Part shown: one piece after another, positions 14,731 to 25,535 of the stretch | Position numbering within the stretch: position 1 is the stretch's first letter | Layout of the letters: every line of letters begins with the position of its first letter | From: Liolophura sinensis | Lineage: Eukaryota > Mollusca > Polyplacophora > Chitonida > Chitonidae | Reading direction: 5' to 3' | Length of the DNA: 64,000 bases | Assembly: GCF_032854445.1 (NCBI RefSeq) | Contig: NC_088302.1 | Coordinates: 50,686,046-50,750,045, forward strand | Program-made: the position numbers and the translations under genes | The notes under the pieces: model-generated | Seen by the model: the letters and a program-made list of their open reading frames with translations, nothing else | Database searches by the model: none | Told to the model about the DNA's origin: nothing

Positions 14731-15455
14731 AATCACTCACCAGATTACAGAATCACTCATCAGATATACAGAATCACTCACTAGATGTTTAAAATCACTA
14801 AACCAGATGTACAGAATGACTCACTAGATGCACAAAATCACTCACTAGTTGTACAGAATCACTCCCCAGATGTAGAGAATCACTCACCAGATGTATTCCT
14901 AATCATTCACTAGATGTACAGCATGACTCACTAGATGCGCAGAATCACTCACCAGATGTACAAAATCACTCACCGATTGTACACAATTACACAGTAGATG
15001 TAGACATCAGTCTTTCTAAAGATGTAGATCAATCACTCACCAAATGTACATCAATCACCCACCAAATGTACATCAATCACTCACCAAATGCACACCAGTC
15101 ACTCACTAGGTCTACCACATGCACAACAGTCACTCACCAGATGTACATCAGTCACTCAGTGTGTGAGTGACTGATGTTGATCATGTTCAACAGCCACTCA
15201 CCATATTGCACTTGTTACTCACTATCTGGTGAGCAGTCACTCACGATATGTACAAGTAGCATTGACCAGATGTACGGCTAGTGCTCTCCAGATGTACGGC
15301 TAGAACTTACCAGATTATGTTAGCACTCACCAGATATACGGCTGTCACTCACCAGATGTACGGCTAGCACTCACCAGATGTACGGCTAATCCTCACAACA
15401 TGTACATTAGTCATCAGATATACAACAACCACTCATGAGATGTCAGTCACCCAAA
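14731..15455. repeat. Minisatellite, about 21-bp unit (AATCACTCACCAGATGTAC-like)
   Basis: About 30 or more imperfect copies of a unit built from AATCACTCAC followed by CAGATGTACAG. The spacing is 21 bp for most of the left half. The right half is more degenerate, with units such as TGTACGGCTAGCACTCACC. Sequence and length variation between copies suggests an old array evolving by slippage and unequal exchange. The array contains a short inverted segment with a hairpin (15145-15177). Confidence 0.9.
15145..15177. other. Hairpin at an orientation switch inside the 21-bp minisatellite
   Basis: The 14-nt arms ACATCAGTCACTCA (15145-15158) and its exact reverse complement (15164-15177) flank a 5-nt loop GTGTG. 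Just to the right, around 15218-15232, the array word appears reversed (CTGGTGAG instead of CTCACCAG). This marks a point where repeat units were inverted relative to one another. Confidence 0.85.
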
Positions 15456-16019
15456 CCTATTCCAGACATGCCTCTTTGAGTATTTTTACACTAGTGGCGT
15501 CCAATAAATTGCAATTAACATTTTATTTTTACCTAATTCGGCTTAAGTCATGGTGTTAGGGGCGAGTAATTTGCGACTATTTGAGCAGTTACATGAACAG
15601 TTAGAATAAACCCCAAACTGAGGTAGACTGTCAAGAGGTCGTATTTCACCAGTTACATTTGACCATACCACACTGTCGTCGCTGCTCTGGTTTTACTCTC
15701 TATGCTGTACGTCTTTAGTTATAATTCTCATTCATCAGACGTTTTATACTCCACTCGCAAGCCTTACATTGAGCATTATGTTATGTCCAACATTCACTAA
15801 CCAAACACACAGTTATCTACATAATGCGTATGTGGAGTTTATCCGATGCACAATATCAGACTGTTTTTTACATAAAGAGGCACTCTGTTAAATTTAAACA
15901 GCTAATTATAACTAATACGGGGGCAAAAAGTCTGTAGAGAACAGATTGATGCAAACGGTTTGGAATGTCAAAAATGATCCAAACGTGTGCAGAAGAATTA
16001 GTGCTTTGTTTTGTGATGA
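15456..16019. other. AT-rich sequence without a gene
   Basis: Single-copy sequence with no long frame. Nothing recognisable. Confidence 0.5.
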
Positions 16020-16335
16020 AATGTTTGTTCATCAAAGTCGGTTTTTATTGGCGAGGAGATGCGGTTCAGGGCCTGTGCTCCTGTGACGAGGTGGAATGTC
16101 TGCCAGACCCAGATCGGCAGCAACAACGCGTGTGCTAGAAGCGTCAGCAGACGCGACCAACAGCGGGATACAGGCGAAAAACCGTTACATCATGTTGAAG
16201 AGTTGAAGCGGAGTTGACAGATGCCACGAAGTCGGTGGACCGTGGCGAAACTGTGTACTTTGAGACAAGGAGCGTTATTGCTGGTACGCACGGACGTAAG
16301 GCCACACAGAATAAGTGGCAAGCTGCCGTCATGAC
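16020..16335. other. GC-richer, CpG-containing block with open frames on both strands
   Basis: A plus-strand frame is open from about 16020 to 16214 and a minus-strand frame covers 16144-16332. Neither peptide is recognisable. The plus frame includes the pentapeptide TGEKP, but no zinc-finger Cys/His spacing surrounds it. This is more likely a conserved non-coding element or unspecific GC enrichment than an exon. Confidence 0.25.
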
Positions 16336-17280
16336 TTTATGTAACTCCGAGACATGATCATGTAGGGAGAATAATAATTATCGCGGTTATAAATTTATTC
16401 AGCTGTTAATGTCTTGATGTCAAATCAATACCATGTTTACATCATTTGATATTATAGAGTCGGACATACAGCACACGACTAAATCCTTTACAGATCTCAT
16501 TCAATAGTTGGTTACAGCCTGTAATTGGGTCGTGTGCCTTTTTGTCCCATTACTGCTCAGGATGTTTCTTTTATGTCGATGGATTAATTAGGAAGATTGT
16601 AAAGGGTTCAACATGTTCATCATCTTTGTCTTGGTTTGACCTTGACGAAAGTTTCTTTTCGCGAAAGGTGCATGCCTTGAGCAACTGAGCAATTTTTGAG
16701 CAATTCTTTTCATGTTGATAACGTGACGGTAAAACTCCAAACAAAACTTTTATTCTATGCTTTCATTTCTATCTAGACTATCAGACGTATTGAAAACTTA
16801 ATTTTGAAAAAGCACCTTAAATTCAACCTGCACACCGTATTTTTTTTTTTACATCATTGCTATAAACTAATGAAACTAAACAGTGTTAAATGCACGGACT
16901 AAGTCAAATTGTTTAGTTATCGATTTTAATTTGCGTGTAAAGATTCAGCTGCGATAACCAGCAGTGCAAATATTGTTCTAAAATGCTCATGCAATGGCGA
17001 ACTGCCTTAGTATAATGCTAAAGATGACGTCCAAAGATCTTCAGTCTGTCTTCAAAGAAATTTCTCAACGATACCAAACCTGCATGTACAGAGACTTTAT
17101 AGTGTAGCTCATTTTATATTTAAAAAATAGAAATGGACTGGAGACAGGTAAACATTCGGTTTTGAAAATGAAAAGCACCAGGTGAATTTCTTTGATGAGC
17201 CACATGCTCAAGAAACTGCAAGCTTGTTTTCTTCGTCTGGTGTCAATGATTAGTGTTGTCTTGGGCTTATTGGGTAGCAG
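16336..17280. other. AT-rich sequence without a gene
   Basis: Single-copy sequence with T- and A-runs (T tract near 16842). No recognisable gene or repeat. Confidence 0.5.
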
Positions 17281-17281
17281 G

Positions 17282-17560
17282 TATGGTGTCTTGGACATGA
17301 TGTTTATGTCGGGTGTCAGGCCTCGTATTCTGGGCATGATGTTTATGTAGGGTGTCAGGCCTCGTATTCTGGGCATGATGTTTATGTAGGGTGTCAGGCC
17401 TCGTAACTTGGACATGGCGTTTATGTCGGGTGTCATGCCTCGTAACTTGGGCATCATGTTTATATCGGTGCCAGGTCTCGTTTTTTGGGGGCATGACGTT
17501 TATATTGGGGCATGGTATTTATGTCTGGTGTCAGGTCTGGTGTCTTGGATGTATGTTCAT
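17282..17560. repeat. Tandem repeat, 39-bp unit, about 6-7 copies
   Basis: The word GGGTGTCAGG recurs at 17311, 17350 and 17389, with variants at 17428 and about 17466, giving an exact 39-bp period. The last copies are truncated and diverged. Because 39 is a multiple of three, frames stay open through the array on both strands and give 13-residue periodic peptides (for example repeated RGLTPYINIMP on the minus strand). These are best read as by-products of the repeat, since no flanking coding sequence or known protein accompanies them. Confidence 0.92.
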
Positions 17561-17909
17561 TTTAAGCAGCGCTGTAAACATCACCGCATTGAAGCATGCA
17601 GCTGGTTAAGAAACAACCACGCCTTGACGTGACCGACATAATGAAGAAATCGATGTATAAGACGAAGTCAAACATCAAAAGCACCAATCATTTCGTAGTT
17701 CGGACACTACCCTTCCATCTGACTTCATCCTTGAAAGACTGCAAAGATATACATGTCTGAGATCTTTCTTAACTGTGTTCCAGGACACAATGTCAAAATC
17801 TAGTTCAGGATATAGAAAACTTTTCTTTTATCCTATCTGGCTCAATTCCCTTAGAAAATACGTTACATTCAGTTCATTTTTACTCTGTTGTTCTCATGTG
17901 TTCATGAAG

Positions 17910-17912
<3 letters not shown>
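17561..17912. other. Low-copy spacer between arrays
   Basis: About 350 bp of unremarkable sequence between the 39-bp array and the (AT)n tract. No gene seen. Confidence 0.5.

Positions 17913-17913
<1 letters not shown>

Positions 17914-17962
<49 letters not shown>
17914..17962. repeat. (AT)n microsatellite, about 49 bp
   Basis: Uninterrupted alternating A and T. Such tracts are length-polymorphic and may extrude cruciforms. Confidence 0.97.
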
Positions 17963-17963
<1 letters not shown>

Positions 17964-17979
17964 TTTATACTTTAAAATG

Positions 17980-18037
17980 TTTTAACACGAGGTAGTTATG
18001 TTTTAACACGAGGTAGTTATGTAATGAGGTAGTTATG
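17980..18037. repeat. 21-bp tandem duplication plus a partial third copy
   Basis: Two perfect copies of a 21-bp unit (17980-18000 and 18001-18021, containing ACACGAGGTAGTTATG) are followed by a shortened copy lacking the ACACG part (18022-18037). The perfect identity suggests a recent slippage event beside the (AT)n tract. Confidence 0.95.
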
Positions 18038-19105
18038 TAATTGTGTTCCGCTTGTACAGAATACATTTAAGGACAGCAAGTGAATTTGCACGAGAAACTG
18101 CAAATAATTCATTTCTACAATAAAAAAAATAAGGAAAACAATGAACTTGTCATATGTATAAACTTACTCAACACAGAACGAACAATAATGACCTAACAGA
18201 TGAAGATGATAGCATAGGTATAATGAACGTGCGACTGAGCTGCGCGGTGAGTGTCAAAGCGGACCCTATATAGATCGCGCATGAGGAAAACGCATACAAA
18301 TACAACAGAGAGACTGTATGTGCAAGCTGTTGTAAGCACAAAAAGGTCTGGGCGTGATATCATTGATCCTAGCATTTGATCTCACGTATACCTGTGACCT
18401 TTGTATTCCAAATTAGTACTTGTGTGATGGTTATTCAATCAGGCTGTTACTGGACACACCTATAAGTTATTATTGTGCACGCCACCAATAGCCTGTGTAC
18501 AAGTATACACTATGTGAAAGACTGCGCCGACCACAGGCCAAAATGTTTACAGGTTGTAAAGAAGAACACCCATCCACTGACCAAAATTCAAAGATCTATA
18601 ACCAACAAGGCTACATGCGGTTATGTGAATTAGTCATTACCACCCTCACTTGATACATTTGCTGAGGAGTTGTTTACATTGAAGTAATATTCAGTCAATC
18701 CATTTATCTCACAATCGATAGAATACATGCACCTAAATCATTAGATTCATGGGAAGGAATCTCGTTTTATCATGAATTCCTTGATCCACTATGTATTTTG
18801 TGCAATTCTGGGTATTCACGCTTGCCAAGAGCCCACGTTTCACATATCATGTATAAGTGTTAAATCCTGGGAAGCTGGATTCAGTCGAATGTTTCAGTGA
18901 GGCAGCACTTTTTACACAAGGTGACGAAAACAGGGGTTCTCATCCAGACCTCTCAGCTACAAGGTCGAAAATAACGATGACCCACATGGAGAAGCAAAGA
19001 TTGAAATTCGGTAAAATCGTAATGTTTTATATGAAATGAACATTGTATTATACAAGCTAATATCAATACTCTCATTGCCCCTCATTACAACTGTCGCGAT
19101 CTGCC
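18038..19105. other. Low-copy sequence without a gene
   Basis: Short frames only (up to 60 codons). No array or recognisable domain. Confidence 0.5.
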
Positions 19106-19107
19106 AT

Positions 19108-19200
19108 CATTCCTCCCACCATGGGCCTAATGTTGGCCACCGTCGTATAAGTGAAATATTCTTGAGTACGACGTAAAACTCCAATCAAATAAATAAAATA
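19108..19200 (+). mobile_element. 5-prime-truncated short retroposon (SINE-like), (AAATA)n tail
   Basis: The sequence includes TCCTCCCACCATGGGCC, then CGTCGTATAAGTGAAATATT, TTGAGTACGACGTAAAACTC and an AAATAAATAAAATA tail. The same ordered blocks recur in the copies near 20.4, 22.4, 60.3 and 62.9 kb. The 3-prime A-rich tail sets the strand. The head is missing, as expected for an incompletely reverse-transcribed copy. No clear target-site duplication was found. I recall this repeat type from molluscan sequence but cannot assign a family name. Confidence 0.85.
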
Positions 19201-19866
19201 CTGTTGTTTGCTGGGATTTTTTTTACTGAATTCATATATGCTGTATAAAAGTGCAATGTGTGAGCATAACTGTGAATGCATATTTTTAAATGCTTCCCGT
19301 TAAACCGAGCAAAAACCTTGACGATTTCATGTTTGTTGATAGAAGCTTATCAAAAGGATATACCGTGACATGATATGGACGGGTGTGTCATTAAGTAACA
19401 CCGTATCCATCAGCCCATTATGCATATTGTGTTGTTATGTAACAGATCTGAATTCTATATGGGCCCACTGAACAGCTGCGTCTGATGAAACAACAAAAGT
19501 TTTCTATGACAAAAATTTGAGGCAAATGTCAAACGTTAGAGAGGAGTTAAGTATCACCTAAGCAAGCACCCCGACAACATTAATAATAAATCATGAAAGA
19601 CAGCTGTAACCGAAACAACAACACCGCTTTAAATTTATAACCAATATAAAGTATGTCTACCCCCTTGCGGTATTATTTTTCTTTCTGGGAATAAAGCCCT
19701 TGTTGTCGAGAAGGTAAACACATCAGTATGGGATTTCTGGAACTTTGGATATTATGACAATGTCGTCTGCGAAACGACAGTGACGAGACAGGGTTATGAT
19801 GAATTATGTAAAACCACGCGCAGTACGAACTACTTATCTGCCGGAGTTTGTCCAGGCTGTGCATGG

Positions 19867-19870
<4 letters not shown>
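19201..19870. other. Low-copy sequence without a gene
   Basis: No recognisable gene. Open frames are 60-70 codons and unremarkable. Confidence 0.5.

Positions 19871-19938
<68 letters not shown>
19871..19938. repeat. (AT)34 microsatellite, 68 bp
   Basis: Perfect dinucleotide tract. The (Tyr-Ile)n peptides predicted through it are artefacts of reading the repeat. Confidence 0.98.
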
Positions 19939-19941
<3 letters not shown>

Positions 19942-20390
19942 ACACTCTATAGGTCTACTGTACCAAACTGTCTCTAAATGTCAACTTGACCCGAAACCCA
20001 CAAAACTACTATATGAGTCTTCTCTTATTGGTTGATATGTAGGAAAATAGGCCATGCGCAGTGGTCGCGATGGACAGCGTACAAAAGTGTCTATTGGACG
20101 AGATATGAATGTCGAACCCCCTTATCTATAGACTCATGCACTCCTTCGTCATGCCCTTTTGTGGCATACTGAAAGCTTTAAATGCATATGCAAAAAATAT
20201 TTGTCAGGCGGTGAATTTCACAAAGTCGAAAGTCGGGAGTGGTCGCCTGATCCTTTTGTGTCAGTTTGTGTGGGTCCAGGTAACTGAACTATCTCATCAT
20301 AGGTAAACTATGGGGCATTGTTCCGTTAAACTGCTCGGGTCATCTTTGTTACTATATATGTTGTAGCACTCATTTCTAATTCCATTCTAA

Positions 20391-20519
20391 CCTGCGGATG
20401 GTCGTGGGTTTCCACCGGGCTGTGCCCCATTTCCTCCCACCATAATGCTGGTCGCCGTCGTATAAGTGAAACATTCGCATGTACAGTGTGAAACACCAAT
20501 CAAATGATATAAATAAATG
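20391..20519 (+). mobile_element. Truncated short retroposon (SINE-like), same family as 62864-63021
   Basis: It starts within CCTGCGGATGGTCGTGGG and continues through GGGCTGTGCCCCATTTCCTC, the CGCCGTCGTATAAGTGAAAC block, GTGAAACACCAATCAAAT and an AAATAAAT tail. Possible degraded 12-bp target-site duplications are ATTCCATTCTAA (20379-20390) and ATTTCATTCTTA (20520-20531), which match at 10 of 12 positions. Divergence from the 62.9-kb copy (TGTACAGTGTG for the TGAGTACGGCG region) suggests an older insertion. Confidence 0.85.
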
Positions 20520-20531
20520 ATTTCATTCTTA

Positions 20532-21540
20532 TGGTTAATCATACATTACTCTGATCGACTAGCGCGGAAACACCCCTACCCTCCGCCTCCATCCCCAACC
20601 CTACCACCAGGGCTAAGGGTAGGTCCAATTAGGAATGCTGTAGATATACTTTGGTCTTGGTATAAAGCCATGTGTGACTACATGGTCTGGCACTTCGTTC
20701 TATGGTCAGATAAACCAACATAACTATTGCCATTAATCTCATTAATCAATGTAATACCAGGCGGAACTAATTGGCTGTAAGGATAGGTGAAATATGGAAA
20801 CTTGTGTTGAATTATATTGATTTGTGTTAACGTAAAGTAAATATTACTGTACTATGTCGTGTCGCACTAAGTGTAAAAGAACTTTGGAAACCGTGAGATT
20901 TATATATAACCAAACTTGACTATTGTTTGCTACGTGTGTGTCTTATTGCAAACACAATCAGAGCTAAAGCTCGCTGAATGAATAATGCGATCAGTTATGC
21001 TCAGGTAATGCAAATATGGTGTGTCGTGCATCGCTTTAATTGTGGAACCAGTTAGAGCTCGATGTATCAGCAAAATTTAACTATATTAAAATATGACCAG
21101 GTCTGTCATGCATTGAATTAATGGTGAAACCATGCAGTCTGAGCTAAAATATGTAACATTTGGAAACGCATACATATCTATGTTCAGGTGAACGTCACTT
21201 TGAGGTGTAAAATCAGGCAAAGATGCGGGCAGGCGCAACGAGTTTTGTCTGTAGGCTTACTGGAATTTCTACAACTCTTCTGGAGCAGGGAAGCATGTCA
21301 CGATAAGGAGAAAGACCGTAAAAAAACCGTTATAAAATTGTAAAAATGGTGAATGTACATGATATATGTTTCAGTAAACCGTGCGTCTTTGTTGGGAGAC
21401 TAAACATAGACTGCACAGTTTCACGATGATGTGATGAAAAAACGCACGGGGCAATTTCCAAAAAGAGGGCAAAATGGACTGTATAGCAAACAAAATCTTG
21501 ATAGATTATGGCCCCGGACGAAGTGTCAAATGATTAAATA
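20532..21540. other. Low-copy sequence without a gene
   Basis: AT-rich, short frames, a C-rich patch near 20571-20612. Nothing recognisable. Confidence 0.5.
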
Positions 21541-21890
21541 CAGTTATCCCAAGCGACGTACCCTAAAGTCCAGTAAAAATGTTCCAAAGGAAATGTCTGT
21601 ATAGGGGTCACGTAAAGATGCCCCAAGCGAGATGCTCTGCCTGAGGTCCAACAAAGATGTTCCAAACGAGAGGTCTATAGAGGTCACGTAAAGTTGCCAC
21701 AAACGAGATGGTGTGGGGTCCAACAAAGATGTTCCAAAGGAAACGTCTTGGGGTCACATAAAGTTTTCCCAAACGAGGTTCTCTGGGGTCTAGTAAAGAT
21801 GTTCCAACACGAGATATCTAGGGGTCTCATAAAGTCGTGCTAAACAATGTGTTCTGAGGTGCAATAAACATATTCCAAAGGTGTTCTGTC
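21541..21890. repeat. Dimeric tandem repeat, about 71-bp higher-order unit of two roughly 36-bp monomers
   Basis: Two related monomers alternate. One contains GTCCAACAAAGATGTTCC (near 21646, 21718 and, diverged, 21788). The other contains GGTCACGTAAAGTTGCC (near 21605, 21682, 21752, 21823, with variants). Monomers share the AAAG-TTCC-AAACGAG layout but differ in between, so the true period is about 70-77 bp. Confidence 0.85.
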
Positions 21891-21914
21891 AAATCCGAAA
21901 CGAAGTATAAATGT

Positions 21915-22115
21915 TGCAAATGCAATGTGGGGTATCTTTGCAATGTGTTTGTGGTTGCTCTATTGAGTTGGCTTTCATGGATGTGTGTTCTAATCACATC
22001 ATTGAGTAGCTTTATGAATTAGTAGCTATTCCACCCAAGTAATAAAGTACCTTTGCATGAATGAGTGTCCCAATAGGGACATGGGGTGCTTTTCTGTGAT
22101 TATTGAAACAGTACG
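21915..22115. repeat. Decayed tandem repeat, about 40-bp unit, roughly 4-5 copies
   Basis: Aligned words recur about every 39-41 bp: GGTATCTTTGCAATGTG, AGTTGGCTTTCATGGATGTG, AGTAGCTTTATGAATTAGTA, AGTACCTTTGCATGAATGAG, then a partial GGTGCTTTT. The copies are highly diverged. The array abuts the 71-bp dimeric array, although its unit looks unrelated. Confidence 0.65.
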
Positions 22116-22340
22116 TGATACTGCATGAGTACGTTATATTGTAGCCCAAGTCGCGGTAAGGAAAAGCACTGTGACCACGTCTAAACCGGTACCTATATAA
22201 AGGCTGTATACTGTCAGTATTTTGTATACATATATACGACAGTTATAACAAAGCAGACATACAAAGTTTGTTACAGACAAGAATAGCACATTGTCAGTCA
22301 TGTACAACATGTTGACGTGCGACGCCTAAACATCCAGTTA

Positions 22341-22456
22341 TTATTTATTTATTTCTTTGATTTGTGTTTTACACCGTACTCAAGACTATTTCACTTATAC
22401 GACGGCGGCCAGCATTATGGTGGGAGGACACCAGGCAGAGCCCGGCGGAAACCCAT
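22341..22456 (-). mobile_element. Truncated short retroposon (SINE-like), minus orientation
   Basis: On the plus strand it reads TTATTTATTTATTT, GTGTTTTACACCGTACTCAA, ATTTCACTTATACGACGGCG, then GGTGGGAGGACACCAGGCAG and AGCCCGGCGGAAACCCATG. The T-rich left end is the reverse complement of the tail, so the element lies on the minus strand. The right (5-prime) end is truncated. The CCGGGC/GCCCGG hairpin of the 62.9-kb copy is mutated here (CCAGGC). Confidence 0.88.
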
Positions 22457-25400
22457 GCATGCGTCTAATTAATATAAAAAGTAAAAATGTTTTATCCGTC
22501 TCTGGTCGCCAGATTTTCTAAAGCGTTCGTGTTGGTTTGACTGTCTTGATAAAGAAATCTCCAACGATGATGGCGATGACGAGGATGGTGATGGGAGCCT
22601 GAATTTCTGCAATGATGACGTTTCCGATAAGCAAAATGATCTATGAATGATGTATGGCAAAACGATGCCGCAGGACAAATTGCAATTTCGACTTCATCCC
22701 CTGGCAAATCCTGCTGCCTGGGAAGAAGTTGATGTGCCGAGTACTTGAATGGGCGTTAAGATGACGGAAAACAAAATTATGAGAGGAATTAGCGCGGTAG
22801 CGATGACGAGATCACTGGTGGAAGCCGAGATGTGATCTGTATAAGGCTGGGGTCATGGCCTGGCTTTGGTACAACACGAGTAGGCTCGGGTGACCTGGGC
22901 AGCCCTCTTGCCTTGCCTGTCCACCTACAGGCCTTTGGTCAGCTTCACCTATGGATACAAGATTTGTTTGTTATTTTCTTTTTTCAGGAGGGTCGGTTCC
23001 CCTGGCCTAGAAACTCTTCGTTAGCATATTCCTTTTCGGGTTATTTGGCGGGCCTGTGAGAAAATCACGATTTATTTTAACCCAAGACGAGTAATGAGGT
23101 ATCCCCTGTACTCATACGTGCACAGCTGGCCGAAAATGTTTTCTTAAGTCTAAATTTTCTACAGCTGGCCAGTTAGTTTTCTATCCAAACGTGGAAATCA
23201 ATTTCGCCAGCTCTGGTCAAATCCGAGGCCCCAAGTTTGACCTCTTACTTTTTAGGCCTAGTAAATATAGCTGGTGCACGTTTATGCAAAGAACGGGCCA
23301 AAAGGGCAGGCCCGTGAAGCTAAAACCATATTAGAAGATATTAAGACAAAAATAAACTCGAGAAAATCGCGGTTCCCTCTTTTTTCTTAGCCTCCATGAT
23401 TTGCCCCAATGTTGACACAGCAGAGAATTCTGCCTTGCAATTATTCTGCAGATTACTGCAGAGGAATATATATTTGCCCTACCAACCATTCTATCATCAG
23501 TGGCCTATAGGTTTGTTTACATGTGAAGACTCACTCGGTCCGGGACCCCCCAAACCAACACAATAAGCGAAATGATTGATGGACAAAGGAGACACGACTG
23601 TTTACAGTGTTGCATCTCGAGTCAACCTTTAATCTCAGAGGTTCCAAGCACTCAAAAGCGGAAATTGTCCGTCGTCCATGGAAGGTCATTCCGGTCAGCT
23701 CGATGCAGGACGGGGTAAACACGGCCACAGGAAAAAAGCGGAGAAAACCTGCAAGGGCTGGCCTGAAAGTGTTATACGAGACCGAGAAACATTAAAATCA
23801 TTTGCTTGTCATTTTTAAGAGAGTCTCGGAATGACTGATTGCTTCGTCTGTATGTGGAGATGAACTTTCGGGTTTGGTAATGTAGATGATGGGTCTGGGA
23901 GATGGGACAAAGTCATTGAGATTGGGGCAAGGGTCATTGGTCAGTGGAGATCTCTTCTGTCACAGGCTGACCAATAGGGGGATGGCCTTTGCTCTCTGGC
24001 TAATTGGAAGGGTACTGACCAATGGATCTTACTTCGTTTCTATCAACACAGGATTAACGCCTTCAGTGTCATCTCGCCATGGCCAGTGATTACTTTCAGA
24101 GGTCTGTGAACAGTGTATTGCAATGGTTGGTGGTTATACAAGGGTTATGTACGCTGACATTAGGGAAGTAATGTCGTCAACGCCTGCCAATCTATTTTAG
24201 CGATATATAATGACTGATTGTTAGAGATTTAGTACTGAAGCGTCTGGCCCCGGATCACAAGCGATCTTAAATTTAATTCAAAACTTCAGTCATTAAATTT
24301 GATATCCTCCTTTCCGTTATTTTAGCTGAAATTTGTTGTACAATAACTTTCCAAGAATTTACGTTCTCAAGTAAAATCTTGACCTTGTAATATAGGAAAC
24401 AAGTTTAAATTGATCTAAACTGCTGACTTAAGTCTAAGATCGCTTCGTGATTCTGGGGCTAGGTGTGATGTTAATCCATTTTAGTTAGGCGTATCCAAAA
24501 CTAGAATATTATCGTGTTGGTAGGTAGCGTAATATGCATGATGAAATAAAATATTTCAAAACGTTTTTTTAATATAAAATTAAAAAATTCTAAAACAACG
24601 AAACGATCAGTTTATTCTGGAAATATGCCGTAGTTTAATCATGAGGTAAAACCTATGATATGCCGTTTTCTAATTCACGACCTCGGCCAGTGGCTGTTGC
24701 CATACATGGTGTGGAGCTTTTTTTGTGTTTTTTTTTTGGTTTCGCCTGCTACCTGGCTTCTTTCATTTTCCACTGGCTAACATTATTTTTGTTGAAGACA
24801 ACTTACATCAAAACTGTTGACTCCTAGTTTTAACTAGGCATTGCAAACATGACCTGACCAAACCTAGATGACAAAGGCAGTCTGAAAAAGTTCTGTAGGG
24901 TCTGTACAGTATATATAAATGTTGGACTATATGTACACGTCTCCCCGGGCAAATATCAAAACGATATAACATAAGAAAGGTTGATCCCTGTGAAGAGCTC
25001 TCCTGTGGATAAAGGTAGCAAATTATTAGAACGGATTGTTGCGCGTCCCATTTCTCAAACTGGGATCGGACAAAAGTAAAATTGCAAGACAGAACGTAAA
25101 GAATTCTCAGGTCAGTTCAACCGAGATAGCGGGGTCGGGGTTTCATTGTCAGCCCTTCGTCAAGGTGAAGTTGGCATTCAGCTAGGGGCCTGGTTCTCAT
25201 TACAATAAGAAAGGCTTTTCCCTCCAACCACAACAGGTTTGAAAAGTAGGTTCACAAGCAATATAACCTCTTTGTAAATCGGAGTGATCTTTTGTATGAA
25301 GTGACAGCCTTCTTTCTCACCCTTCCCCACCCCCTACACTTGTGCTACCTATACTTGCAGACCGAAGACTTGTCTTATTACCCCAGACATATCCTCCCAC

Positions 25401-25474
25401 TGTGTCTACCAACCATCTGAGATCTACCCTAATACTCATTAGGAGGGGTATCTTGATCCACAGTCTTCAAATCA

Positions 25475-25477
<3 letters not shown>
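22457..25477. other. GC-moderate single-copy region, no gene called
   Basis: About 3 kb of low-copy sequence, GC-richer than average between roughly 22500 and 24100. A small cryptic GATGRY-rich patch lies at 22560-22600. Frames of 60-75 codons occur on both strands without recognisable domains. Mixed T-runs occur near 24715-24740. It may contain regulatory DNA or short exons, but I see no decisive evidence. Confidence 0.4.

Positions 25478-25534
<57 letters not shown>
25478..25534. repeat. (AT)n microsatellite, about 57 bp
   Basis: Perfect alternating A/T tract flanked by GC-richer sequence. Confidence 0.98.

Positions 25535-25535
<1 letters not shown>

Noticed and set aside
16020-16214. TGEKP pentapeptide suggesting a C2H2 zinc-finger linker
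   Set aside because: No Cys-x2-4-Cys or His-x3-5-His spacing on either side. A five-residue match is expected by chance.
17065-17457. 130-codon minus-strand frame with 13-residue repeats
   Set aside because: The periodicity comes entirely from the 39-bp DNA array. Other frames and the opposite strand are equally open and no recognised domain flanks it.
19780-20035. Frames with Tyr-Ile or Ile-Tyr repeats resembling a membrane peptide
   Set aside because: Translation of a perfect (AT)34 microsatellite, with the same in the frames at 17775-17975 and 25342-25548.
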